This document shows, in pieces, positions 1-6,898 of a DNA stretch of 42,442 nucleotides. Source of the stretch: Oscillospiraceae bacterium (GTDB lineage Bacteria > Bacillota > Clostridia > Oscillospirales > Oscillospiraceae); NCBI GenBank assembly GCA_017535865.1, contig JAFXTM010000010.1:1-42442 (forward strand), given 5' to 3'. A model generated the notes under the pieces. That model saw only the letters and a program-made list of their open reading frames with translations. It had not been told where the DNA came from and did no database searches. A program made the position numbers and the translations under genes. Numbering within the stretch: position 1 is the first letter of the stretch; every line of letters begins with the position of its first letter.

Positions 1-1
1 G

Positions 2-1111
2 CTGCTGGCCCAGGCGCTCTTCGGCCAGCCCGATGTGCTGCTGCTCGACGAGCCGACGAACAACCTCGACCTCGCCAGCGTCGTCTGGCTCGAGGACTTC
101 CTGATGGACTATCCCGGGACCGTGCTGGTCGTGAGCCACGACCGCTATTTCCTCAACAACGTCTGCACCCATATCGTGGACATCGATTACGGCAAGATCA
201 AGATGTATGTCGGCAACTACGACTTCTGGTACGAGTCGAGCCAGCTGATCCAGAAGCTGATCCGCGACCAGAACAAGAAGGCCGAGCAGAAGATCGCGGA
301 GCTGCAGACCTTCATCGCGCGATTCTCCGCGAACAAGTCCAAGTCCCGCCAGGCGACCAGCCGCCGCAAGCTCCTTGACAAGATCACCGTGGAAGAGCTG
401 CCCGCCTCCGGGCGGCGCTATCCCTGGGTCGGCTTCAAGGCCGAGCGTGAGCCGGGCAAGGACCGCCTCTTCGTCACCGAGGTCTCCAAGACAGTGGACG
501 GCGTGAAGCTCCTCAACAAGGTCAGCTTCATCGTCGGCAAGGAAGACAAGATCGCGATCGTCGGCAAGAACGAGCTCGCGGTCACGATGCTCTACAAGAT
601 CCTCATGGGCGAGGAGGAGCCGGACGAGGGCACGGTGAAGTGGGGCGCTTCGATCCAGCCCAGCTATTTCCCCAAGGATCACAACGATTTCTTTGATTCC
701 TTCGACGGGGATCTGATCGAGTGGATGCGCCAGTTCAGCGAGGACAAGCGCGAGAGCTATCTGCGCACCTTCCTCGGGCGCATGCTTTTCTCGGGCGACG
801 ACGTCTACAAGCCCGCGAAGGTCCTCTCCGGCGGTGAGAAGGTGCGCTGCATGCTCAGCCGCATGATGCTCTCCGGGGCCAACTTCCTCGTGCTCGACCA
901 GCCCACCAATCACCTCGACCTCGAATCCATCGCTGCGCTCAACAACGGCCTTGAGGCCTTCAAGTACAACATCCTCTTCTCCTGCCACGACCACCAGCTG
1001 ACCCAGACCGTCGCCAACCGCATCATCGAGATCACGGAGGACGGGATCGTCGACCGTCTGTGCAGCTATGACGAGTACATGCACCTGAGCGAGCTCGAAC
1101 AGAATCATTAA
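2..1111 (+). CDS. ABC-F family ATPase (YbiT-like), 5'-truncated
   Basis: The reading frame is open from base 2, so the gene begins upstream of the window and only the end of the first nucleotide-binding domain, the linker and the second domain are present. ABC-F proteins are soluble twin-ATPase factors that act on ribosomes; this is family knowledge. Visible features are a first-domain Walker B (LLLDEPTNNLD), its SHDRYFLN switch region, a charged linker (about bases 230-420), and a second domain with LSGGEK signature and LDQPTNHLD. There is no membrane segment. The second domain is degenerate: its Walker A region reads VGKNELAVTML, lacking the GKS/T core, and its Walker B glutamate is replaced by glutamine. 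YbiT-like proteins are the closest group I recognise. TAA ends at 1111, and a promoter for the next gene follows at once. Confidence 0.9.
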   Translation: MLAQALFGQPDVLLLDEPTNNLDLASVVWLEDFLMDYPGTVLVVSHDRYFLNNVCTHIVDIDYGKIKMYVGNYDFWYESSQLIQKLIRDQNKKAEQKIAELQTFIARFSANKSKSRQATSRRKLLDKITVEELPASGRRYPWVGFKAEREPGKDRLFVTEVSKTVDGVKLLNKVSFIVGKEDKIAIVGKNELAVTMLYKILMGEEEPDEGTVKWGASIQPSYFPKDHNDFFDSFDGDLIEWMRQFSEDKRESYLRTFLGRMLFSGDDVYKPAKVLSGGEKVRCMLSRMMLSGANFLVLDQPTNHLDLESIAALNNGLEAFKYNILFSCHDHQLTQTVANRIIEITEDGIVDRLCSYDEYMHLSELEQNH

Positions 1112-1119
1112 AATTTTTG

Positions 1120-1148
1120 TTGTATTTTCCGTGGCAAAGCGGTATACT
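1120..1148 (+). promoter_or_regulatory. Promoter of gtrA
   Basis: TTGTAT (1120-1125), a 17-bp spacer and TATACT (1143-1148) form a sigma-A-type promoter directly after the ABC-F stop codon and 35 bases before the gtrA start. The -10 hexamer overlaps the left edge of a perfect inverted repeat. Confidence 0.6.
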
Positions 1149-1176
1149 CCCGGTGAAGAATCTTCACCGGGAGTAT
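1144..1176. repeat. Perfect 16-bp inverted repeat over the gtrA promoter
   Basis: Bases 1144-1159 are the exact reverse complement of 1161-1176, with one central base. The repeat covers the -10 box and the start of the gtrA leader and ends seven bases before the ATG. It could terminate ABC-F transcription (a short TTTT follows), or act as an operator. The one-base centre means an RNA hairpin would have to open its innermost pairs. Confidence 0.7.
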
Positions 1177-1182
1177 GCTTTT

Positions 1183-1599
1183 ATGGAACCGAACAAGAAA
1201 AAAGAGCTCTGGCGCGTCGTCAAGTTCACGCTCTTTTCCGCGAGCGCGGGCCTTATCGAGATTGCGAGCTTCGCGCTCCTCAACGAGCTGCTGCACCTGC
1301 CCTACTGGCTGAGTTATTTGATCGCGCTGGTGCTGTCCGTGCTCTGGAACTTCACGCTCAACCGGAAGTTCACCTTCCAGTCGGCCGCAAACGTCCCCGT
1401 CGCGATGCTGAAGGTCGCCGGCTACTACGCGGTCTTCACGCCGCTGAGCACCCTGCTCGAGCATCTGCTCGCAGGGAAGCTCGGCTGGAACGAGTATCTG
1501 GTCACAGGCATCAACATGGCGCTGAACCTCGTCACCGAGTTTCTTTTCCAGCGCTTTGTCGTCTACCGCGACAGCATCGACACGGCAAAGAAAAACTGA
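1183..1599 (+). CDS. GtrA-family membrane protein
   Basis: This 138-residue protein has about four hydrophobic segments (residues 15-36, 38-56, 68-90 and 104-122) and the GtrA signature WNFTLNRKFTF after the second. GtrA/DPMS_2 proteins sit in the cytoplasmic membrane and are linked to moving or handling lipid-linked sugars for surface glycosylation; this is family knowledge, and the substrate cannot be read here. An earlier in-frame start exists, but it lies inside the -10/inverted-repeat region, so I chose the ATG at 1183. It is followed by a strong terminator and faces the end of the rnf operon. A GT2 glycosyltransferase that might partner with it lies 27 kb away. Confidence 0.85.
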   Translation: MEPNKKKELWRVVKFTLFSASAGLIEIASFALLNELLHLPYWLSYLIALVLSVLWNFTLNRKFTFQSAANVPVAMLKVAGYYAVFTPLSTLLEHLLAGKLGWNEYLVTGINMALNLVTEFLFQRFVVYRDSIDTAKKN

Positions 1600-1619
1600 C
1601 CGCAGCTCTTCACAAAAAT

Positions 1620-1660
1620 GTCCCTCCGCCCGAGATGAGCGGAGGGACGTTTTTCTTTTT
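1620..1660. terminator. Bidirectional terminator, gtrA / rnf operon
   Basis: GTCCCTCCGC (1620-1629) pairs with GCGGAGGGAC (1639-1648), followed by a T-rich run to 1660. On the minus strand the stem is followed by ATTTTTG, so it can end both gtrA and the rnf operon, whose last gene stops at 1667. Confidence 0.85.
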
Positions 1661-1666
1661 CGCGTA

Positions 1667-2497
1667 TCATTCGGCCTGCTTCTCGGGCGAAACGAAATAG
1701 CTCTTGCCGAAGTAGTTGATGATGTGGCGCGGGCAGATATCGGCGCAGTGGCCGCACTGGACGCACTTGGCGGTGTCGACCCGGGCGAGGTTGTTCACGA
1801 CCGTGATCGCGTCCGCCGGGCACTCGCGCTGGCACTTCATGCAGCCGATGCAGCCGACCTTGCACATCTTCATGACCTGGCCGCCCTTGTCGAGGCTCGA
1901 GCAGGCGGGCATGATCTTCTGCTTCTCGGGGATGAGCTTGACGATGTTCTTGGGGCAGGCCTCCACGCAGGCGCCGCAGCCGACGCAGTTGAGGCGGTCG
2001 ACCTTGGCCACGCCGTCGACGACGTGCATCGCGTCGAACTGGCAGGCCCGGGCGCAGTTGCCGAGGCCGATGCAGGCGAAGGTGCAGAGCTTGCTGCTCT
2101 GGCCGCCGAAGAGCATCGCGGCGCGGCAGTCCTCGGGACCGCTGTAGTTGAAGCGCGCCTCGGCGTTGGCATGCGTGCCGGAGCAGGGCACGAAGGCGAC
2201 CATCTTTTCGGCCGCGTCGTTCGACACGCCCATGATCTCGGCCACCTTGGCCGCCGTGGCTTCGCCGCCGGCGACGCACTTGTTGCAGGGGGCTTCGCCG
2301 CGGGCGACCGCGGCGGCGTAACCGTCGCAGCCGGGGTAGCCGCAGCCGCCGCAGTTGGCGCCGGCCAGCGCTTCGCGCACGGCCGCCTGGCGGGGATCGA
2401 CCTCCACATGGAAGATCTTGGAGGCCAGGGCCAGCAGCGCGCCGAAGATCGCGCCCAGCACGCCGAGGACCAGAACGGAAAGCAGGATCGTTTTCAT
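1667..2497 (-). CDS. rnfB: Rnf complex subunit B (iron-sulfur protein)
   Basis: RnfB receives electrons from reduced ferredoxin in the membrane-bound Rnf complex, which couples ferredoxin:NAD+ oxidoreduction to ion export. The 276-residue product starts with one membrane anchor (residues 2-27). A Fe-S motif follows (CGGCGYPGCDGY with a later CNKC), then ferredoxin-type clusters CVGCGACVEACP, CIGCMKCQRECP and CVQCGHCADICP, plus further cysteines in the 120-150 region. It is the last gene of rnfCDGEAB, 15 bases after rnfA, and is followed by a shared terminator. All the cluster motifs I looked for are intact. Confidence 0.97.
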   Translation of the reverse strand: MKTILLSVLVLGVLGAIFGALLALASKIFHVEVDPRQAAVREALAGANCGGCGYPGCDGYAAAVARGEAPCNKCVAGGEATAAKVAEIMGVSNDAAEKMVAFVPCSGTHANAEARFNYSGPEDCRAAMLFGGQSSKLCTFACIGLGNCARACQFDAMHVVDGVAKVDRLNCVGCGACVEACPKNIVKLIPEKQKIMPACSSLDKGGQVMKMCKVGCIGCMKCQRECPADAITVVNNLARVDTAKCVQCGHCADICPRHIINYFGKSYFVSPEKQAE

Positions 2498-2512
2498 GTC
2501 TTCTTGCCCTCC

Positions 2513-3097
2513 TTAAAAGATCTTCATGCCGGAGAAGCCCATGAAGGCCAGGGCCACCAGACCGGCAGAGACCAGGCAGATGGGAAAGCCCTCAAAGCAC
2601 TCGGGATAGTCGGAAAAGGCGATGCGCTCACGCACGCTGGCAAAGAGCACGATGGCGAGCATGAAGCCGATACCGCCGGTGACGCCGTAGACCAGAGACT
2701 CGATGAAGCTGTAATCGTTCTGCACGTTCAGCAGCACCACGCCGAGCACCGCGCAGTTGGTGGTGATCAGAGGCAGGTAGATGCCGAGGGCGGAGTACAG
2801 GGACGGTACGGACTTCTTCAGGAACATCTCGACCAGCTGCACCAGCGCCGCGATGACCAGGATGAAGGCCAGGGTGTTCAGGAACGCAAGGTTCAGCGGC
2901 ACGAGGATGTATGTGTAGATGACCCAGCAGATGGCCGAGGCCAGACCCATGACGAAGACGACCGCGATGCCCATGCCGGTGGCGGTGTCCACCTTGCTCG
3001 AGCAGCCGAGGAAGGGGCAGCAGCCGAGGAACTGCGAGAAGATAAAGTTATTGGTGAGAATGGCACCGAGGGAGATGGCCAGAAGGGAAGTCAACAT
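2513..3097 (-). CDS. rnfA: Rnf complex membrane subunit A
   Basis: A 194-residue polytopic protein with about six transmembrane helices. RnfA and RnfE are homologous subunits with inverted topology that form the core of the ion pump and hold a buried iron-sulfur centre between them. The N-terminal ILTNNFIFSQFLGCCPFLG segment carries the cysteine expected for that centre. The gene begins two bases after the rnfE stop, which fits translational coupling. Length and sequence are ordinary for the family. Confidence 0.96.
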   Translation of the reverse strand: MLTSLLAISLGAILTNNFIFSQFLGCCPFLGCSSKVDTATGMGIAVVFVMGLASAICWVIYTYILVPLNLAFLNTLAFILVIAALVQLVEMFLKKSVPSLYSALGIYLPLITTNCAVLGVVLLNVQNDYSFIESLVYGVTGGIGFMLAIVLFASVRERIAFSDYPECFEGFPICLVSAGLVALAFMGFSGMKIF

Positions 3098-3099
3098 GA

Positions 3100-3816
3100 T
3101 TATTCAGCCTCCTCTTCCGCCGCGAGCAGGGCCGCTTCCTTGGCGGCGTGCTCCTTCGCGGCTTTTTTCTTGGCGCCCTTCTTGAGCGCGTACTGCATGG
3201 CGGCGATCAGGATGCCGAGCGTGATGAAGCCGCCGAAGGGCAGGTTCAGGATACTGGCGCCATAGCTGGACGGGAAGATCTGGATGCCGGAACCCGTGCC
3301 GTCGAGCGTGAAGCGGAAGCCGTTGGTGATGTCGATCAGGCCGCCGCCGAAGCGTCCGGAGCCGAGCAGCTCACGGAAGGTGCACATGATGATCAGCACG
3401 ACGGTGTAGCCGAAGCCCTGGAAGATGCCGTCGAAGAAGCAGTCGGAGATCTTGTTCTTCTGGCAGAAGGCCTCCGCGCGGCCGATGATGATGCAGTTGA
3501 CGACGATCAGCGGGATAAACACGCCGAGGGCCGCCGACAGCGCCGGGATGAAGGCCTGCAGCAGCAGGTCGACGATCGTGACGAAGCCCGCGATGACGAC
3601 CACGAAGATGGCCAGGCGGATCTCGTCCGGGATGATCTTGCGGATGGCGGAGACCACCACGTTGCAGCAGGTAAGGATGATCAGCACCGACAGGCCCATG
3701 CCGACGCCGTTGAAGAGCGTGGTCGTGATGGCCATGGTGGCGCACATGCCGATCTGCTGGACAAGGACGGGGTTATTGGTGGTCAGGCCTTCGATAAACT
3801 GTTGTTTTCTGTTCAT
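3100..3816 (-). CDS. rnfE: Rnf complex membrane subunit E
   Basis: A 238-residue membrane protein with about six helices and the characteristic N-terminus FIEGLTTNNPVLVQQIGMC, paralogous to RnfA. It forms the ion-translocating core with RnfA and RnfD. The cytoplasmic C-terminal tail (about residues 212-238) is rich in lysine, alanine and glutamate, longer and more charged than I would expect, but the core is normal. It lies between rnfG (14-base gap) and rnfA (2-base gap) in the single minus-strand operon. Confidence 0.96.
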   Translation of the reverse strand: MNRKQQFIEGLTTNNPVLVQQIGMCATMAITTTLFNGVGMGLSVLIILTCCNVVVSAIRKIIPDEIRLAIFVVVIAGFVTIVDLLLQAFIPALSAALGVFIPLIVVNCIIIGRAEAFCQKNKISDCFFDGIFQGFGYTVVLIIMCTFRELLGSGRFGGGLIDITNGFRFTLDGTGSGIQIFPSSYGASILNLPFGGFITLGILIAAMQYALKKGAKKKAAKEHAAKEAALLAAEEEAE

Positions 3817-3830
3817 TCAGCCCTACCTCC

Positions 3831-4373
3831 TCAGCCAAGGGATTTGACCGCCTGGATGGCGGTCGCCACGGCGCCGGTCACCGCGTTGGAGGTGATGGTG
3901 GCGCCGGCCAGCGCGTCGATGTTGCCGCCGGCCTTCGACAGGGCGATGTCCTCGCCCTCGCCCACGAACTGCGCGCGGAAGTTCCGGCCGATCTCGGAAT
4001 CGGCGGCGGCGTTGGCGCCCAGACCGGAGGTCTCGGAGTGGTTAATGATGGAGATGCCGGTGCACTTGTAATCGTTGTCCACGCCGACAGCCAGCGTGAT
4101 GAGGCCCTGTGCGCCGGAGACCGTGAGCTCTGCCACATGGCCGGCGCCGTTGGTCGCCTTGCTGAGCTTGTCGACCGTCGGGAAGGCGGCGGAGTCGAAC
4201 TCCACCTCATCGTAGCCCTCCGCCTCCAGGACCGCGGAGTACGCGGCGATGGTGGCGGCATTGTTGATCGCATAGATCCGGTCCTTTGTGAGCTCGTTCA
4301 CGCCGCCAAGGACGCCGGCGGTGATGGCGCAGATCAGAAACAGGATAAAGGTGAGCTTCAGGATCTTATTCAT
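3831..4373 (-). CDS. rnfG: Rnf complex FMN-binding subunit G
   Basis: RnfG carries covalently attached FMN on the outer face of the membrane. The 180-residue protein has an N-terminal membrane anchor (residues 5-25) and an extracytoplasmic FMN-binding domain. The flavinylation motif is DALAGAT, which points to T159 as the attachment residue. The flavin transferase ApbE that modifies such threonines is not encoded in this window, so it must be supplied from elsewhere. The ATG overlaps the rnfD stop (ATGA), showing coupling. Confidence 0.95.
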   Translation of the reverse strand: MNKILKLTFILFLICAITAGVLGGVNELTKDRIYAINNAATIAAYSAVLEAEGYDEVEFDSAAFPTVDKLSKATNGAGHVAELTVSGAQGLITLAVGVDNDYKCTGISIINHSETSGLGANAAADSEIGRNFRAQFVGEGEDIALSKAGGNIDALAGATITSNAVTGAVATAIQAVKSLG

Positions 4374-5401
4374 TTCGCCGCCTCCTTTGCTGCCATCTTC
4401 TGGGCCTTTTCCTTTGCGATATCCTCCTTGGAGACGCCGAACTGGCGGCGGTGGAAGCCCTTGTCGATGGCCCAGGTGCAGAGGTTCATGATCAGGACCG
4501 CATAGGTCGTGCCCTCGGGGAAGCCGCCGAAGTAGCGGATCAGCACCGTGATCGCGCCGCAGCCGAAGCCGTAGAGGAGTTGGCCGCCGATGGTCACGGG
4601 GCTGGTGCTGTAGTCCGTGGCCATGAAGACCGCCACCAGCAGCAGCGCGCCGGACAGCACGTTATAGAGCGCGAAATCGAAGTGGTCGCCGTTGCGGCCG
4701 AAGAGCAGGGTCAGGACAAAGACCGTGCCGACGAAGGACACGGGGATGCGCCAGGAGATGACCTTGCGCACGATCAGATAGATGCACGCCGCGATCAGGA
4801 TCAGCGTACTGACTTCACCCACGGAGCCGGGGGTGTTGCCGAGGAAAAGGCTCTGGAAGCTGAAGTACTTCGGCATGGCCGCATCGCCGTACAGATAACT
4901 CAGCGGCGTCGCCATTGTCACTCCGTCGACCGTGCCCTGCAGGGATTTCGGCACCGCCCAGGTGCTCATCAGGATGGAATAGGAGCTCAGCAGGAAGGCG
5001 CGTCCGGCCAGCGCCGGGTTCAGGAAGTTCTTGCCGATGCCGCCGTAGAGCTGTTTGACCACGACGATGGCGAAGAAGGCGCCGACAACGGGGACCCAGG
5101 CGGGCGTCGTGGAGGGCATCGAGAGGCCCAGCAGCAGGCCCGTGACCACCGCGGAGAGATCGCCGATGCTCTGCTCCTTGTGCAGGAGCTTGCGATAGCC
5201 CCACTCAAAGAACACGCAGGCCGCGATCGAGCAGGCCACCACCAGCAGGGGGTGCGTGCCGAACTGCCATACGCCCACCACGAGCACCGGCAGCAACGCG
5301 ATGATCACGTCGAGCATCAGGCTCCTGGTGTCCCGGTCCGTGCGTACCTGGGGCTGGAACGCTACGTCAAAGACGATTCTTTCGTTTTTCTCGTTCATCA
5401 C
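4370..5401 (-). CDS. rnfD: Rnf complex membrane subunit D
   Basis: A 343-residue polytopic protein of the RnfD/NqrB family, with about ten hydrophobic segments and a second covalent FMN site. The motif DGVTMAT places the attachment threonine at T165. RnfD passes electrons between the cytoplasmic iron-sulfur subunits and RnfG and takes part in ion translocation. The start overlaps the rnfC stop by ATGA and the end overlaps the rnfG start. The charged C-terminal tail is ordinary for clostridial members. Confidence 0.96.
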   Translation of the reverse strand: MMNEKNERIVFDVAFQPQVRTDRDTRSLMLDVIIALLPVLVVGVWQFGTHPLLVVACSIAACVFFEWGYRKLLHKEQSIGDLSAVVTGLLLGLSMPSTTPAWVPVVGAFFAIVVVKQLYGGIGKNFLNPALAGRAFLLSSYSILMSTWAVPKSLQGTVDGVTMATPLSYLYGDAAMPKYFSFQSLFLGNTPGSVGEVSTLILIAACIYLIVRKVISWRIPVSFVGTVFVLTLLFGRNGDHFDFALYNVLSGALLLVAVFMATDYSTSPVTIGGQLLYGFGCGAITVLIRYFGGFPEGTTYAVLIMNLCTWAIDKGFHRRQFGVSKEDIAKEKAQKMAAKEAAK

Positions 5402-6726
5402 TTGGCCTCCTTTGCCTTATCGGCGGCGGCCTTCGCCGAAAGCATGAGCTTGGCCGTCTTAAAGGCGTGGGTCAAAGGCATGCGGGCAGGGCAGTTGTAC
5501 GCGCAGCTGCCGCACTCGAAGCAGTCGTTCACATGGTATTTTTCGAGGTTGGCGTAGTCGCCCTTGCTGTAATACATGTACAGGAAGACCGGCTCGAGGT
5601 TCATAGGGCAAACCTCGATACATTTGCCGCAGCGGATGCAGGTGGGATTGTCCACATGCTTGTCCTCTTCCTCGGTGAAGTAGAGGACGCCGGAGATGCC
5701 CTTGATGGTGGGCGCCGCCAGATCTGTCGCGCAGATGCCCATCATCGGGCCGCCGAGCACGAGCTTGCGCGGCGTCTTGACAAAGCCGCCGCACTGTTCG
5801 GCGAGATAGCCGAGCGGGGTGCCGACGCGGGTCAGGGCGTTGACGGGCGCCTTGAGCGCGCTGCCCGCCACGGAGACGATACGCTCGATCACCGGCTTGC
5901 CCTCGTAGCAGGCCTGATAGATCGCATAGCAGGTACGGGTGGAGACCACGTTCGCCCCGACGCCGGAGGGCAGCCCGCCGGGCTTCACCTCGCGTCCGGT
6001 GACGGCCTTGACCTGCATTTTCTCACCGCCCTGGGGATACTTGACCGCCTCGGGCACGATCTCGATGCCGTATTTTTCGGGGTGGAGGGAATTGAGCTTG
6101 TCGATGGCGTCCTGCTTGTTGACCTCAATGCCGTAATAGGCCTTCTCCACGCCGCTCGCGATGCGGACGAGCTCGATGCCTCGGAGCAGCTCCTCGGAGA
6201 AGTTCAGCATGGTCAGGTGGTCGCCGTTGAGGTAGGGTTCGCACTCGGCGCCGTTGATGATGAGCTTGTCGACTTTGCCGATGCCGCCGCGGATCTTGAA
6301 GGCGGTGGGGAACATCGCGCCGCCCATGCCGACCACGCCCGCCTCGCGGATGCGTTCCAGGATCGCGTCGGGATCTTTCAGCTGCTCCTCCGTGAGCGGG
6401 GCAAGATCCGTGCAGGGGGTGTCCTGATAGTCGTTCTCGATCACGACGGACATGATGTTGTCGCCGAAGGGGTGAGGCCGCGGTTCGACCGCCACGACCT
6501 TGCCGGATACCGGGGAATGGACCGGAGCCGAGACCGGAGCGGGATTCTCGCCGATCTTCTGGCCCATCGTCACCACGTCGCCCTTTTTCACAAGGGGCTG
6601 ACACGGGGCGCCGATATGCTGCGTCATGGGGATGACGACCTGGGCAGGTGGCGTGATGACAGTCACCGGGATCTCCGGCGCTTTCATATAGTTGGGGTGC
6701 ACGCCGCCTTTAAACGTGTGGGACAT
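5398..6726 (-). CDS. rnfC: Rnf complex subunit C, NADH-binding
   Basis: RnfC is the peripheral flavo-iron-sulfur subunit that reduces NAD+ and is the first gene of the operon. The product has the N-terminal FKGGVHP motif, a flavin/NAD region with AGVVGMGGAMFPT and a later NGAECEPYL, and two ferredoxin-type clusters near the end (CIRCGKCIEVCP and CFECGSCAYNCPA). I place the start at the ATG at 6726 (442 residues) because an AGGTG ribosome site lies six bases upstream; a GTG nine bases earlier would overlap that site. A good promoter lies about 50 bases upstream. Confidence 0.96.
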   Translation of the reverse strand: MSHTFKGGVHPNYMKAPEIPVTVITPPAQVVIPMTQHIGAPCQPLVKKGDVVTMGQKIGENPAPVSAPVHSPVSGKVVAVEPRPHPFGDNIMSVVIENDYQDTPCTDLAPLTEEQLKDPDAILERIREAGVVGMGGAMFPTAFKIRGGIGKVDKLIINGAECEPYLNGDHLTMLNFSEELLRGIELVRIASGVEKAYYGIEVNKQDAIDKLNSLHPEKYGIEIVPEAVKYPQGGEKMQVKAVTGREVKPGGLPSGVGANVVSTRTCYAIYQACYEGKPVIERIVSVAGSALKAPVNALTRVGTPLGYLAEQCGGFVKTPRKLVLGGPMMGICATDLAAPTIKGISGVLYFTEEEDKHVDNPTCIRCGKCIEVCPMNLEPVFLYMYYSKGDYANLEKYHVNDCFECGSCAYNCPARMPLTHAFKTAKLMLSAKAAADKAKEAK

Positions 6727-6772
6727 AAGCTTCACCTCGAAATATAATCTCCAGGGTATTCAACGTATTTTG

Positions 6773-6802
6773 ATTGTAACACAAGCTGTCGCATCGTGTC
6801 TA
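6773..6802 (-). promoter_or_regulatory. Promoter of the rnf operon
   Basis: On the minus strand TAGACA (6802-6797), an 18-bp spacer and TACAAT (6778-6773) lie about 47 bases upstream of rnfC. Just upstream a short palindrome, AGGCAA-T-TTGCCT (about 6822-6834 on the plus strand), might bind a regulator. It does not match the Rex consensus, so no regulator is assigned. Confidence 0.6.
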
Positions 6803-6855
6803 CCCAAATCGCCCGGAAAAAAGGCAATTTGCCTAGACAAGTTTCTGACACTGGG

Positions 6856-6895
6856 CCAAAGGAGCCGTGAACCTGTCGGTTCACGGCTCCTTTGG
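6856..6895 (-). terminator. Terminator of the flavodiiron gene
   Basis: Bases 6856-6873 pair perfectly with 6878-6895 (18 bp, loop TGTC) directly after the flavodiiron stop codon. The U-rich part (CTCCTTTGG) lies inside the stem, and no long T run follows, so termination efficiency is uncertain. It separates this gene from the rnf promoter. Confidence 0.7.
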
Positions 6896-6898
6896 TCG

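Noticed and set aside
1556-3265. Long plus-strand frame of 569 codons opposite rnfB, rnfA and rnfE
   Set aside because: It is antisense to three clear Rnf genes, has low-complexity Ala/Asp/His/Gly-rich composition typical of GC-rich shadow frames, and has no ribosome site.
6822-6834. Rex-type redox operator upstream of rnfC
   Set aside because: The AGGCAA-T-TTGCCT palindrome does not match the TTGTNAN...TNACAA Rex pattern, so no regulator was assigned.
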